A stretch of 64,000 nt of DNA from Clavelina lepadiformis (taxonomy: Eukaryota; Chordata; Ascidiacea; Aplousobranchia; Clavelinidae): positions 1,862,501 to 1,926,500 of the forward strand of contig NC_135241.1 in assembly GCF_947623445.1 (NCBI RefSeq), read 5' to 3'. Below, piece after piece: positions 24,689 through 35,313 of this stretch (within the stretch, counting starts at the first letter, position 1; each line of letters opens with the position of its first letter). A program made the translations under genes and the position numbers. Under the pieces are notes generated by a model. That model made no database searches. It saw only the letters and a program-made list of their open reading frames with translations, and was not told the origin of the DNA.

Positions 24689-25636
24689 TAGGGCAAGTTT
24701 TTGTTGCACTAAAAACGTGAGAAAGTTGCACTTAATTTTAACAAAAGTTGCAGTAAAAAGTTGCATTTATGCACAAGTTTTTAAAAGCATTACGGTATGA
24801 GATATTCGAAAGGATCCGTTGTATAAGCCAACAGTTTAAGATTTGCAGGGTGTCTGCTTGTTCCGTTTCTTTCTTCGCTATACAATCGATCATGCATACA
24901 TTTTTATGTTCTTTAGGTTTGAAACCTACATGACAGGAATTCGCTGTCAGCTCCTGTAGAGTTGTCAAATTTGGTACTTTCCCATTTCACAGACGGCCTG
25001 GCGAGACCGCCGAAAATAACATTTTTTGCCGGTACGCAGCAAGAAAATAAGGCAATGCGGAAATAATTTTCCGCAAAAAGCCAAACAGCAAAGCGTTAAC
25101 CCACCCCTCCCCTCCCCCCAAAGCAAGTCAAATACCACACCCCAAACCCCCTAGGTCTGCAACTAACTAAGCTATCTCAACAAAAATTGACCTCGAAAGA
25201 CTAGACACAACCTGTTTCCGTTTGTGCGGGCTTGGCCAAAAGCCAAGTCATACTTCCAATTCTAATTTAGTTCGGGCACTGTCGTGCTTGGCTGGGGTTG
25301 TTAAACTTCTAGCTTGCAAGCCAACTGTTGCGTCATAGATAACATTGAGATGCAGCTAATCCAACACATATCTCTTTGTTATGCAAAGCAAAGAGAATAG
25401 AAATATACTAGAAAAAGTTTTATAGCATGTTTTTTAAATCACTCCTTTACATTTTGCGCAATATTTAATAAAAGTTGCAGTAAAAAGTTGCATGAAAAAT
25501 AGAAAAAAGTTGCAAAAAGTTGCAATATAAAATTTCTACAAACAGCTTAAAACATCATACTACATAAATTCTGAGTATTTAGGAAGCTGCCGGAAGCTGT
25601 AAAAAAAAGTTGCAAAAGTTGCAAAAACTTGCCCTA
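24689..25636. mobile_element. hAT-type element with TAGGG ends and GTTGCA subterminal repeats
   Basis: A 948-bp element flanked by a perfect 8-bp duplication, CTTATAAG (24681-24688 and 25637-25644). The ends are exact inverted repeats, TAGGGCAAGTTTTTG and its complement. AAAGTTGCA-type words recur many times inside both ends (about 24,705-24,775 and 25,465-25,630), as transposase-binding subterminal repeats often do. No transposase is seen. The middle holds a C-rich run near 25,105-25,120. Confidence 0.85.
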
Positions 25637-25644
25637 CTTATAAG

Positions 25645-26072
25645 TTATAAGAAAACAACAATTTGTCACAACCTAAAGTACGCCAAGTACAGATATATTT
25701 ACATACAATTAGATACAAGTTCTTGAATACAATTTATTTACATTTTAATGTTTACAATCGGTCACCGTACAATATATATAAAATGACAAGCAAAATACAT
25801 AACATAGTATAACGTATTACCATGTCAAACATTTTTTTATGCCGTAGTTATGCCATATTAAATGTGAACAACACGACTAACAGGCTTTGAACTAAAACCT
25901 GCGTATGCTTTTTTCATTTATTTTAAACTTGTCTATGTCTTCTAAGCAAGCAAAGCAGAAACCCTGTAAAAGTTCATGGCTGCACATTCTTTTTGAACAA
26001 GGTCTTACAGCGTTTTATTTTGATTTAAAGCCATCGTTAAAATCGCTAAAACATAAGTTAAGTTTGTATCGG
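25645..26072. other. 3' flank of pannexin-like gene 1
   Basis: Minus-strand AATAAA at 26014-26019, about 54 bp past the pannexin stop, is a good polyadenylation signal. No other gene is seen. Confidence 0.5.
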
Positions 26073-29000
26073 TCAGATTGAGTCGGCGCAAGACAACGTA
26101 ATTGAAAACTTGGAGTTGTCGTTTTTGATGCCGGCGATGACGGAAGTCACTTGCTCTACGAGATGAAGTTGTTCCTTTTCTTTGTTAACCTTTCGCGATT
26201 CCTTTGCCGCCTTCAGGGCTACGTTGCTCGTTTTCTTTAAATCCTCAAAGAACTTGCTAACAGCTTTCTCCGAGCTACATCTTGTCATCAGCCAGTGGGT
26301 GACAGATAAAACGAAGACGATGACCGTAATAGCGATGTCCAAGCAGATTATTGCTAGAATTTCTCGCTTCCGCTTGATGGTGCACAAGACGCACAATTCG
26401 TAATGCGGCAATTGACATCTGTTAAAATTTAGCAGTCATAGTTACGATTGTGAACATAAAATTATCTAAAGAGCTTGTGCGAAAAAAAGGAACAATCACT
26501 TGATGTAAGACGTTTTTTTTTCTTAAGTGCTTAGCAATATAAAATCCACTTATACAACCATTCCGAAGATCTAGACGTACCTAAAGGTTTCTGAAGTCGA
26601 AATGTCGTGAGAAATTGCAATTAACCAACCAATCAATAATCCGAGCATGACAAGACTAAATAAGCTTGTGGCAATGTGCTTTAAAAGGTACATTGTCACC
26701 AGGAACCTGTTCTTGAAATTATTTTTATGGCACCAATGATGCAGAAGACTTTTTAGAGGTGGCTCAAGTTCTCCTATCTCGTCCTCAACTTTGACTCCAG
26801 AAAGCTGGAATACTTTTTAAAAATCATATCATTGCAAACGTATGTCCGATTAACCTTAAAAGTATTTAATTTCCCTATTATATGAAAATTTAGGGATTTT
26901 GGCCAACTTTTATCCCTTAGTGCATACAGTTAATCAAATACTTTAAGTTAAGCGGGACCTATACACCTACCGGATAAGATATAAGGTAGTTGTTGTAGGG
27001 AGGAAAAGTTTTCAAAGCAAAACATTGAAAAGAGATTTTTGTCCATCATATCCCCACTGATAAAACGGGCCCAAGTTGTAGGTTTGCGTGAACAAAGGCA
27101 AAAATAACCGTTATTCAATTTCTATGGGAAACAAAACAAAATTGTAAATTCAAAACAACTTATTTTGCAGAATTCCTCGTTAACTGACCATCGCAACGGC
27201 TGTGTCGGTGAAAGTTGAGCACGTACTACAGAGTAAAAAGCGTTGTAGAACAGTTAGGTTTAAATCGTCGTAGCTTACATTTTGCATATCTTTGAACGTT
27301 TATATCAGTTGTTAAAAAGTTGTATAAAACTTGTTTAGAGCACAAAATACAAAGTATTGGTCGATGATATATATGCCAAGGTACGTCATAATATGACATC
27401 AGAAATGCTTACCGTTTCACCAGCTCGTTTCTTACGACAATGTTTTGATTTTCTGCAACATTCACATTTTTTGCAATCTGGGAAACAACAAATACAGCAG
27501 ACGGTTTTGTCCTCAGTTGAGCCATCCTGTGTTTTACATGGTTAAAAGCTTTCCTAAAAATGAAGATAATTATTCAATTATCCAAATCCGGACCAAATAT
27601 ATACTTACTACTAATTGCTCTTCTTCCACCTCAACGCGTGTGACGTCATCGATAGGTTTGTCTTTGCGCCTCGACTTCTTCGCACCGCAACAAACTTCGT
27701 GGCCAACGTCAGGCGAATCTTGCTGTTCCCCGCTCACTTTGTACTTCCTCCGAAAATCAAGATGAGAACTGTTTTCATCATAGGCTTCATCTTTGAGAGG
27801 GAGAAGGTTTATGTCTTGAAGTTCTTGAAAGATGTCTTCCAAAAGGAGCTGAATAAACTTCAAGTGGCCCATCAAGGGCGCTCCCACGCGAAAATGCCAA
27901 AATGCATTCGGAAGGGCAAAAAGAAAAACCTTGACAAATAATTTCATTCAAAAGCATAAATTTTTTCATAAAAAAGTACATTTTTGTTAAGTTGAGAAAG
28001 AGAAATATTGTTTTAACATCGGTGGTATACTGAACACAAGCTTCGGAGCCTGAACGTTAAGCTATAGGCCATCATTTTCAAGCGTCTTTACAAGTCGAAG
28101 CTACACTCGGGTTTGGCCGAACTTTGCTTTTCATGTTCAAAACTCAAGAAGCATTGTTACTGAAAGCGATTTTTTAAAACAAAGCAAAGATTTTAACGTA
28201 TAATTTACTGTCATATTTACAAAAACCTTGTTGGTTCTTTGCCCGCGCAAAGTTTTTGGCAGGACAAATTTTGCTGACACGCTTAACATTGGACATCGTT
28301 AACACTTACTTTTCTTCTGCGACGAAAGAATAGATGACGAAAAAGATTAGAGAGACGAAAAGCCATTTCAAAAACGAAAACGAGTAATTAACGACTTGGT
28401 GAGGTTTTTAATTACTGCGTAAGAGAGAAAAATGTTTACTATAACTCTAATCTAGAGAAAACTGGGAAAACTAAATAAAGGCGGTGTCAAGTGTTCAGAA
28501 GAAATGAAGGAAGCCATTGGTTGTTTACGTTGAGCAACCGTTGAAGGCCATAAACATTGTGTCTTTGGTTCTCTATATTCTCATAGATTGAGAATGGACG
28601 TAGTAGTAATTGAAAAGTCTGAATAATAAAATGTTTTCTATTGTTTTGGCTCTTGTTTGTTTGTTGTATATGTACGAAAAGAAAAGGTGGTTTAGTTAAA
28701 AATACGTATAGGCTATAGGCTATATGAGCAATGTGTAACCTATACCTAGGTCCTAGGAGAAAAAGTGCGACGCCTGTCAAGCTTCAAACGCAGCCAGCAT
28801 TTGATTCCGTACAAACGTCCAAACAAACTTTCCCTTATTTGTTATCGGCGGTCGTTTCTTCACGCATTTTACTTGTTTACGATAGATGTCTTTAATGTCA
28901 TATTCATCACACACAAAAATATTTTGGTTGATTTTTTAGAAAATAGGAAATGAAAAAAAAGGTGAAAAAAGGTGTCGATTTATTTTTCTGAAAAATTAAT

Positions 29001-29914
29001 CGAACCATTTGTGTCTGACAAATAGTAACATTTCATACATCCACTCAAATGAGCGTTTACTCTGGATGTGGCCTATTGAATAACTACAGAAGCACCCTGC
29101 TCGGTTTTAAATTACTATTTTTGCTCTATTTTGACATCACGGGCTCGAACAAAGGTTTAATTTAGAGCACCAGTTTGCACAAACCCGAGCTGATTTCATA
29201 ATTTTACAACTCTATGGTGTTAGTTAACGTCGGATAAAGTTCCTCTTAATCTACTTTGTAGTTACTTTTACACCATACCTGCAGAATTATGAAGTAGGGT
29301 AACCACTGCACCAGAAATTTCAGCTTCTCCGGGCTTTCTAACAAAGGTAGGTCCGCTTGAGTTGTGAGATTTGGACAAATATCCATTGGGTTAGCAACAA
29401 CGTTCCACGCTTCCCAGCAATAAGTATTCGCAAAAGCGATGAATTCTCTTTTGATTGAGGGCGTATGATTTGCAGGGTAGCATGTGAGATTGGGGTTACC
29501 TGCGACAATTGCAAGAAGAGTTTTCATCTCAATTTTCAGTGAACAATTTTGGTTGAAATGGTCGCAAAACATTTTGATAAAACTTGGTTTGCTTGATCAA
29601 GTGCTAATCCTTTGATACTATTTGTTATATTTAACTATAAGTAAAAATCTGTAACTGGGGTTTTAGCAGTTTTTCATCGCTTTTGCGGCTAACAAAAAAT
29701 AGTTCATTTCGATGCCGATGGCTAACTTGCTTGCTGTACCTATGAAGTCAACAACTTTGACCACAATTGCCATTGCGAGCAGAAGATAGACTCCAACCCA
29801 CTTCAGCAGTCGATCCATTCCCAATTCAATGACAATTTCGGCTTCATGCTGCTTCGAAAGTTCTTCTAATTTTGCAGCAGTGGTGGAAATGGCGGCTTTC
29901 GAAGTGGAAGCCAT
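26073..29914 (-). CDS. Pannexin-like channel protein, copy 1
   Basis: Seven minus-strand exons, 29740-29914, 29279-29499, 27609-27929, 27413-27526, 26971-27121, 26581-26812 and 26073-26418, join in phase to 519 residues. In order: helix 1 (about 34-56) preceded by IELGMDRLLKWV; a first extracellular loop with LTCYP and NTYCWEAW and three N-glycosylation sequons; helix 2 beginning at WLPYFIILQ and continuing across the intron; a long cytoplasmic loop; helix 3 (LVTMYLLKHIATSLFSLVML); CQLPHYEL before helix 4; and a lysine-rich tail. These match human PANX2 block by block (CYTPHNFT..GYCW, FLPYALL, CKLPSVQL). Pannexins form large-pore plasma-membrane channels. Odd points: a very short second extracellular loop with a single cysteine before helix 4, and a cytoplasmic exon with nine cysteines in 21 residues. 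A gypsy LTR ends 17 bp upstream of the ATG. Confidence 0.85.
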
Positions 29915-29931
29915 CTTAGTAACGTATAATA

Positions 29932-30172
29932 TGTTACGTTTTTACTGTCCTCAGTCTTAGATACACAGTAGGCACATCTTTTATTAAAAGCAGCTCAGTT
30001 AAATTGTCATTCACAGCAGCTCATTCCAGGAGCTTAAATCAGGACTGACTCTACGAATACTTGGCTGGAATACGTCAATGAAAAGACACGTGTGCTTAAT
30101 CAAACACGGAAAACGCAGTAGGCCTCAAGAGAGAACGCGGCAGGGCAGACAAAACGCAAAACAAATGCAACA
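29932..30172 (-). repeat. 3' LTR of the gypsy element
   Basis: 241 bp, TG...CA when read on the element's strand. Its downstream edge lies 17 bp from the start codon of the pannexin-like gene on the same strand, so any LTR promoter would read straight into that gene. Confidence 0.92.
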
Positions 30173-30187
30173 CTCTCCCCCCACCCA
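30173..30187 (-). other. Polypurine tract
   Basis: On the element's strand a purine-rich run, GGGTGGGGGGAGAG, ends exactly at the 3' LTR, the expected place for the plus-strand priming site. Confidence 0.8.
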
Positions 30188-30498
30188 CAAAATTGCAAAC
30201 ACTAAACAAATGCTTGCCCAGAAATACAACGCATGTCCTACAAAAACAAACGAAGTGAAAACCAGGAAGTGAACAATACAAAAATGACGTGCAAAAAAAC
30301 GATCACCCAAATAGACACCCAAACAACTAATACATAAATCGCCTGTAAAATCGTAGTATAAACAAAATAATATAACAATATAAAAATATATAATCTCAAT
30401 ATAAAACACGTATAAAAGCACGAAAACAAAACACAAAAATTTACTATTCATAACTCTATGTAAACGTGCGTGAGTGATGAGAAAAGATGCGTCGATTA

Positions 30499-33400
30499 TC
30501 ATATTCTACCTTCGACATCTGGGTAAAAACAAGGTCTCCGTTTAATGCGTTGTGGACGGGTTGGAGAATGTAAAACATCATCGGTTACTAAACTGTTATT
30601 CTGAACTTCGTTCTGAATATTTTCCGGCACTATGTACACCCCTGGTCGCAGCTGGTTATAATTAGTAGACGTTATTTCTGGTTCCGGGCTGCAGCATGCT
30701 CGAAAGTGATGGCTGTTGTTTGTCGGATATGTTGAGCGAGAATTTTGCCCTTCACTCTCGCTCACACCTTCTGAAACAGGATTGTCCACCGATCTGTAAA
30801 AATTGCCAAAACTTCTTTTCAGTCGATTAAAATGTACCGTACAGGTTTTACCTTCGCGATTTTCTATCATATAGTTTACAGGAGGAATAACTTTTTTAAC
30901 CACGTAAGGGCCTTTATAAGGAAAGTGAAACTTTCTTGTTTCATGTTTTTGAAGAGCCTCGTCTCGCAACAGGACCGCATCACCCTCTTCATACCGATCG
31001 TCAGACGCCTTTTCGTCGTATCGTTTCTTCATTTGCAACCTACGTTTTCCCAACCTTGATTGAACTGTTTGGTGAACCAATTTCATTCTGTCTTGCAGAT
31101 GAAGGATGTCTTCACACTTTGGGGTAAAAATTGGTGCTTTACTAATAAGATCTGCAGGCAACCTCAGATTCCTTCCGGTGAGTAAGTAATGAGGAGAAAC
31201 TCCAGTTTCCTCGTGAACACTTGCATTGTAAGTAGCGCTAACCGATGAGAGCGCATCATCCCAAGAAGTTGGGTCAACCTGAACGTAATTTTTTAAAATC
31301 GCAATTATGGTCTGATTGTTTCTTTCCACACCACCGTTTCCCATTGCGTGATACGGGCTGGTTCTTGTCTTGTTGCAGCCCATTAAGCGTGAGAACTCTT
31401 GAAAAAGAATACTTTCGAAATTCCGACCCTGGTCGGAGTGAATTGTTTCTGGGACGCCATGTATCGTCACCCAACGGTGGTAAAGCAAATAAGCAGTATC
31501 TTTGGCATTTTGAAATTTCATTGGCCAACACTGCATGTATTTCGTGTAGGTGCCACAAACGACAAGAATATAACGGTTGCCGTTTCGTGTTTCGGGTAGA
31601 CCGCTTAATACGTCGATTTCAACTTTCTGCATAGGTGTATTCTCTTCTGACGGAACTAATGGGGCACGAACAATTCGCCTTGGTACTTTTCTTAAATCGC
31701 ACAAGCAACACTCTTTGCAGTATGTTTCAACATCTTTGTGGCAAAATGGCCAGAAAAAACGCTCCTTTAACCTGGCTAACTTCCTTTTGACGACCATGTG
31801 TCCACCTCCGTGAATCAAATCGTGAACAGACTTCAACACATCATTCTTCATTGTTGAGGGCACCAGCAACTGAGCATAAATTTCTTCCACAGAATTCTCG
31901 ATTCTTCGATATAGCATACCATTATGTAAAAAAATCTCACCAAATATATTCCAATAGTGACGCAGGGCTTTGCTGTCATTTTTCACTTTTTTGAATGATG
32001 GTCGGCTTTCCTGGCTCATCCACTGAAACAGTCTTTTCAACACTGGATCTTTTTGCTGCGCCTTAATAGTGTTTTCGGTTGACCATCCAGATGCTTCTGA
32101 AAAATCCATCAAACACACTTGGTATTCTTTGGCGGAAATTGAACTTTCATAGCTGCTGTCAGTTTGAAACGGAAACAAGGGGTCTAATTGCTCTGCCCTT
32201 ATAGTATCATCTGAACAAGGACGACGGCTAAGCGAGTCGGCATTCGTGTGTTTTCTTCCTGCGCGGTGAATTAATTTGAAGTTAAAATTGCACAAGAAAT
32301 CGAACCAGCGAGCGCATTGTCCATATGTGTCTCGTGATTCCCACAGCCAACGAAGAGATGCGTGATCTGTTCTAAGCAGGAACTCTTCGGTTAAATAGCA
32401 TCGAAAAACCTTTAACGCGTGAATGACCGCTAGCAGCTCTTTCCTGGTTGTTGAGTAATTTCGCTCGGTTTTGGTGAGCGATCTACTACTGTACGAGACG
32501 GGATGTTCTTCGCCATTCACTAGTTGCGAAAGAACGCAACCAACAGCTGTGTTACATGCGTCTGTGTCAACAATAAAAGGTTTGGATAGGTCGGGGTATC
32601 GGAGAACTGGGGATTTTGTCAGCAATTCTTTAAGCAGCCCGAACGCCTTTTTACATTCTTCTGTCCACAAAAAAACCTTTTTAGTTGAGTGCGCTAAATT
32701 GTTCAGTGGTGATGCAATCTGAGAATAACTTGGAATAAACTTCCGATAGTAGGTTGACAAGCCCAAAAATTGGCGAACTTCTTTCAATGTTTTCGGTGTT
32801 GGCCAATTAGAAACGTCTTCTACTTTTTGTGGGTCGCACGATATCCCTTCATGTGATACAACGTGGCCAAGAAATTTTACTTTTTCCTTAAGTAAATTAC
32901 ATTTGGAAGGTCCGAGCTTCAGGCCAGCTTGTCGAAGTCGAGAGAAAACGTTTTCCAAACGTTCCATATGTTCGTTGAATGTGCGACCGTACACGATAAT
33001 ATCGTCTAAATAAGCAATCGCACCATTCCACTCAACGCCGTTTAACACCACTCTCATCAAGTGCTGGAATGTTGACGGCGCATTACAAAGTCCAAAAGGC
33101 ATAACATTAAATTCGTAGAGTCCTTTATAACACGTAAAAGCAGTTTTTGGTTTATCGGAGGGTTTCATTTTAATTTGCCAGTAGCCCGAACGAAGGTCTA
33201 AAGTTGAAAAGTAACGACATCCAGACAATTGGTCTAAGCTCTCATCAATTCGAGGTAATGGATAACTAGACTTTTTTGTACAGTCATTCAGCTTACGGTA
33301 ATCGATGCAAAACCGCACATCACCGTCTTTTTTGCGAACTAATACAATTGGACTAGCCCAAGGTGATTGAGAAGGTTGAATAATTTCTTTGTCACACATA

Positions 33401-33897
33401 TCCTCAATTAGTTCATTTACCTTTTGCTTTTGGGGTTCAGACAAGCGTCTTGGGTGCTGTCGTATAGGGAGCGAGTCTCCTGTTTCGATTGAGTGTTCGA
33501 CCAGTTCTGTTTGTCCAATATCGTACGGGTGCAGCGAAAATACATCACGATAGGAAGAGATTACGGAAAACAGCTTTTGACGTTCAACTTCTGACAGTTC
33601 CAATTTGTCCAAACATAACTCATCGTGCAGTGCAGGCAACTCAACGTCGGCAAACTTATTCTCTGTAATAGGAAGAATTGAGTAAGCGTTTGTATATTGA
33701 ATATTGCCTTCACCTGCAATTGGAACAACTCTTGCCACGGAAGATCCGCTTGGAATTACTATTTCGACGTCTGATGGATTTGCCAAGCGTAACTGGACTA
33801 AATTGGCTTGAGTAGAGGTAACATACTCTGCGACTGCAACATTCCATTTCTCTTGAACGTTGTTAAGGCGTTCGATCAAAACTTCCACATCTGGCAT
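30499..33897 (-). CDS. pol: gypsy pol: reverse transcriptase, RNase H, integrase
   Basis: 1132 codons from the first ATG; the frame is open slightly further upstream, to 33,963. The RT (about 180-350) has FSTLDLRSGYWQI, the MPFGLCNAPSTFQ block and the catalytic YLDD box at 296-299. Next is the RNase H region with the family words FIVDTDACNTAVGCVLSQ and RTDHASLRWL. The integrase has an HHCC zinc finger (H..H, then CKECCLC) and a catalytic triad seen as EIDVLSG, HSDQGRNFES and GGVERNNQT. No stop or frameshift is seen inside this frame, so RT and integrase may be active. The real N-terminus would come from processing of a Gag-Pol precursor. Confidence 0.95.
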   Translation of the reverse strand: MPDVEVLIERLNNVQEKWNVAVAEYVTSTQANLVQLRLANPSDVEIVIPSGSSVARVVPIAGEGNIQYTNAYSILPITENKFADVELPALHDELCLDKLELSEVERQKLFSVISSYRDVFSLHPYDIGQTELVEHSIETGDSLPIRQHPRRLSEPQKQKVNELIEDMCDKEIIQPSQSPWASPIVLVRKKDGDVRFCIDYRKLNDCTKKSSYPLPRIDESLDQLSGCRYFSTLDLRSGYWQIKMKPSDKPKTAFTCYKGLYEFNVMPFGLCNAPSTFQHLMRVVLNGVEWNGAIAYLDDIIVYGRTFNEHMERLENVFSRLRQAGLKLGPSKCNLLKEKVKFLGHVVSHEGISCDPQKVEDVSNWPTPKTLKEVRQFLGLSTYYRKFIPSYSQIASPLNNLAHSTKKVFLWTEECKKAFGLLKELLTKSPVLRYPDLSKPFIVDTDACNTAVGCVLSQLVNGEEHPVSYSSRSLTKTERNYSTTRKELLAVIHALKVFRCYLTEEFLLRTDHASLRWLWESRDTYGQCARWFDFLCNFNFKLIHRAGRKHTNADSLSRRPCSDDTIRAEQLDPLFPFQTDSSYESSISAKEYQVCLMDFSEASGWSTENTIKAQQKDPVLKRLFQWMSQESRPSFKKVKNDSKALRHYWNIFGEIFLHNGMLYRRIENSVEEIYAQLLVPSTMKNDVLKSVHDLIHGGGHMVVKRKLARLKERFFWPFCHKDVETYCKECCLCDLRKVPRRIVRAPLVPSEENTPMQKVEIDVLSGLPETRNGNRYILVVCGTYTKYMQCWPMKFQNAKDTAYLLYHRWVTIHGVPETIHSDQGRNFESILFQEFSRLMGCNKTRTSPYHAMGNGGVERNNQTIIAILKNYVQVDPTSWDDALSSVSATYNASVHEETGVSPHYLLTGRNLRLPADLISKAPIFTPKCEDILHLQDRMKLVHQTVQSRLGKRRLQMKKRYDEKASDDRYEEGDAVLLRDEALQKHETRKFHFPYKGPYVVKKVIPPVNYMIENREGKTCTVHFNRLKRSFGNFYRSVDNPVSEGVSESEGQNSRSTYPTNNSHHFRACCSPEPEITSTNYNQLRPGVYIVPENIQNEVQNNSLVTDDVLHSPTRPQRIKRRPCFYPDVEGRI

Positions 33898-33910
33898 GTC
33901 TGGTTGGCCG

Positions 33911-35005
33911 TCAAATGTCCCAGGGAGTAACAGTTCGGTGAAAGGAGGAATACGTGCAAAATTCTATACAACCGGCGACTGAGATTTTAACCTTACATCT
34001 GCCCAACATATTTATAGGCTTCCCTCCAGCACCCACAAAACCAATTCCGGTAGGGCATTTTGTTAATGTTGTCTGTAGCGTATCATACAAACTCTTACTT
34101 ATAACTGTAACGGTAGCCCCAGTGTCAATCAAAGCAAACACTGAACTCTCATTAATGTTTATGTTGGCATACCTATGCAAGTCCTGATCCATAGTTTGAA
34201 CCTGGTAGATTTCCCGTGGTGGATTGCTGTTAGTTCCATGTACATCAAAAACACGTCGAAGGTTTCTTGCACGCTGCCTATGACAGCGTCGAGCAATGTG
34301 ACCATATTCTCCACAGTTAAAACACTGAAGTCTTCTTCTCTCTTCCCGAGGTTCTCTTGTTGTCTTCATTTCGTTTCGCAGTTGGGAAATTTCGTCCCGA
34401 AGTTTTTCGACAGTTAGTTTTAATTGGGATACGTCCTGGTGATCTCTTGCCACCGCTGCTACTTCTGACGTCATTATACGTGGTTCATGATGCGTCCGTT
34501 CTGCGTTTTCAATAATGCTCTTTGCTGTGGCATAAAAATCCGGTTGTGCATTTTTAGAGTTGTCGCGTAAGATTTGAGAGGCTTGTTGACGATCTCTCAG
34601 TCCTTGAACGAGTAGGTTGTACAGCACACTGCTGCGCATTTCATGCTGTTCGTCGTTTGGATAAGCCATTTTTCCTAATTGGGCTATAGCTTCAAGAAAG
34701 CTTCTTACGGATTCGTCAAAACCTTGAGTGCGCTGAAAGAGTTGTTGCATGGCGTGCTTTTGTGAAGATAGACCTGAAGCCGTGTCTTTTGCTTGTTGAA
34801 TGAGTTCGTCATAACTGAGATCGTAGAGTTCTTTACGACCATCGGTCATGGAGAATTTCATATCTTCCGGCAAGCTTTGTAGAAATGCATGTTTCTTTGC
34901 CGCATGCGATGCTTTGACGCTGTCGCAGAAGGATTCAAATTCTTGTAGGAAAGATAAAAAACTATTGCCACGTTGGTAACGAGGCGGAGAATAAAAAAAA
35001 TTCAT
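33911..35005 (-). CDS. gag: gypsy gag with protease N-terminus; protease end missing
   Basis: 364 codons starting 63 bp after the 5' LTR. It holds a capsid-like helical region, a coiled coil (about 190-215), one CCHC zinc knuckle (CFNCGEYGHIARRC, 228-241) and the aspartic protease active site ALIDTGAT (291-298). The protease stops early: about 60 residues after the DTG the frame ends, and the usual C-terminal ILG-type motif is not seen. The pol frame overlaps the last 53 bp in the +1 register. Either the element uses +1 frameshifting, or a deletion at about 33,960 removed the protease end and shifted the frame. The missing protease motif favours a deletion. Confidence 0.85.
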   Translation of the reverse strand: MNFFYSPPRYQRGNSFLSFLQEFESFCDSVKASHAAKKHAFLQSLPEDMKFSMTDGRKELYDLSYDELIQQAKDTASGLSSQKHAMQQLFQRTQGFDESVRSFLEAIAQLGKMAYPNDEQHEMRSSVLYNLLVQGLRDRQQASQILRDNSKNAQPDFYATAKSIIENAERTHHEPRIMTSEVAAVARDHQDVSQLKLTVEKLRDEISQLRNEMKTTREPREERRRLQCFNCGEYGHIARRCHRQRARNLRRVFDVHGTNSNPPREIYQVQTMDQDLHRYANININESSVFALIDTGATVTVISKSLYDTLQTTLTKCPTGIGFVGAGGKPINMLGRCKVKISVAGCIEFCTYSSFHRTVTPWDI

Positions 35006-35049
35006 GCTTCTTCAGTAAAACTTCATAAAATCTTCTGTGTATCTAAGAG

Positions 35050-35068
35050 GTCCTGCCGTGCTCGCCAG
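35050..35068 (-). other. Putative primer-binding site
   Basis: Directly after the 5' LTR the element's strand reads CTGGCGAGCACGGCAG. The TGG start matches the CCA end of a tRNA, but I cannot name the tRNA. Confidence 0.5.
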
Positions 35069-35309
35069 TGTTACGTTTTTACTGTCCTCAGTCTTAGATA
35101 CACAGTAGGCACATCTTTTATTAAAAGCAGCTCAGTTAAATTGTCATTCACAGCAGCTCATTCCAGGAGCTTAAATCAGGACTGACTCTACGAATACTTG
35201 GCAGGAATACGTCAATGAAAAGACACGTGTGCTTAATCAAACACGGAAAACGCAGTAGGCCTCAAGAGAGAACGCGGCAGGGCAGACACAACGCAAAACA
35301 AATGCAACA
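35069..35309 (-). repeat. 5' LTR of the gypsy element
   Basis: 241 bp, nearly identical to the 3' LTR. The target duplicate AATA follows at 35310-35313. Confidence 0.92.
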
Positions 35310-35313
35310 AATA

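Larger units (their letters stand above)
29932..35309 (-). mobile_element. Ty3/gypsy-type LTR retrotransposon, full length
   Basis: A 5378-bp element on the minus strand flanked by a 4-bp duplication, AATA (29928-29931 and 35310-35313). Two 241-bp LTRs, starting TG and ending CA, differ at only two positions I could find, which points to a recent insertion. The order is 5' LTR, putative primer site, gag with protease start, pol (RT, RNase H, integrase), polypurine tract, 3' LTR. The RT-RNaseH-integrase order identifies Ty3/gypsy. There is no envelope gene. The gag-protease and pol frames do not join directly (see the gag entry). Confidence 0.95.

Noticed and set aside
24705..25630. CRISPR-like spaced repeats of GTTGCA
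   Set aside because: The repeats are short, irregularly spaced and lie inside a hAT element with exact ends and target duplication; the genome is eukaryotic.
26804..26812. ttccag at 26,805-26,810 as acceptor for the helix-3 exon of pannexin-like copy 1
   Set aside because: It needs phase 0, but the preceding exon, conserved in both copies, ends in phase 1; the acceptor 8 bp upstream keeps the frame and aligns with copy 2.
27615..27941. 108-codon plus-strand frame
   Set aside because: Antisense of pannexin-like exon 3, which matches its paralogue on the minus strand.
26073..29914. LRRC8-type channel or connexin
   Set aside because: No leucine-rich repeats, and the loop cysteines and blocks such as CYP...YCWEAW and LPYFI follow pannexin, not LRRC8 or connexin.
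30832..34417. Plus-strand frames across the retrotransposon
   Set aside because: Antisense shadows of gag and pol, which show clear family motifs on the minus strand.
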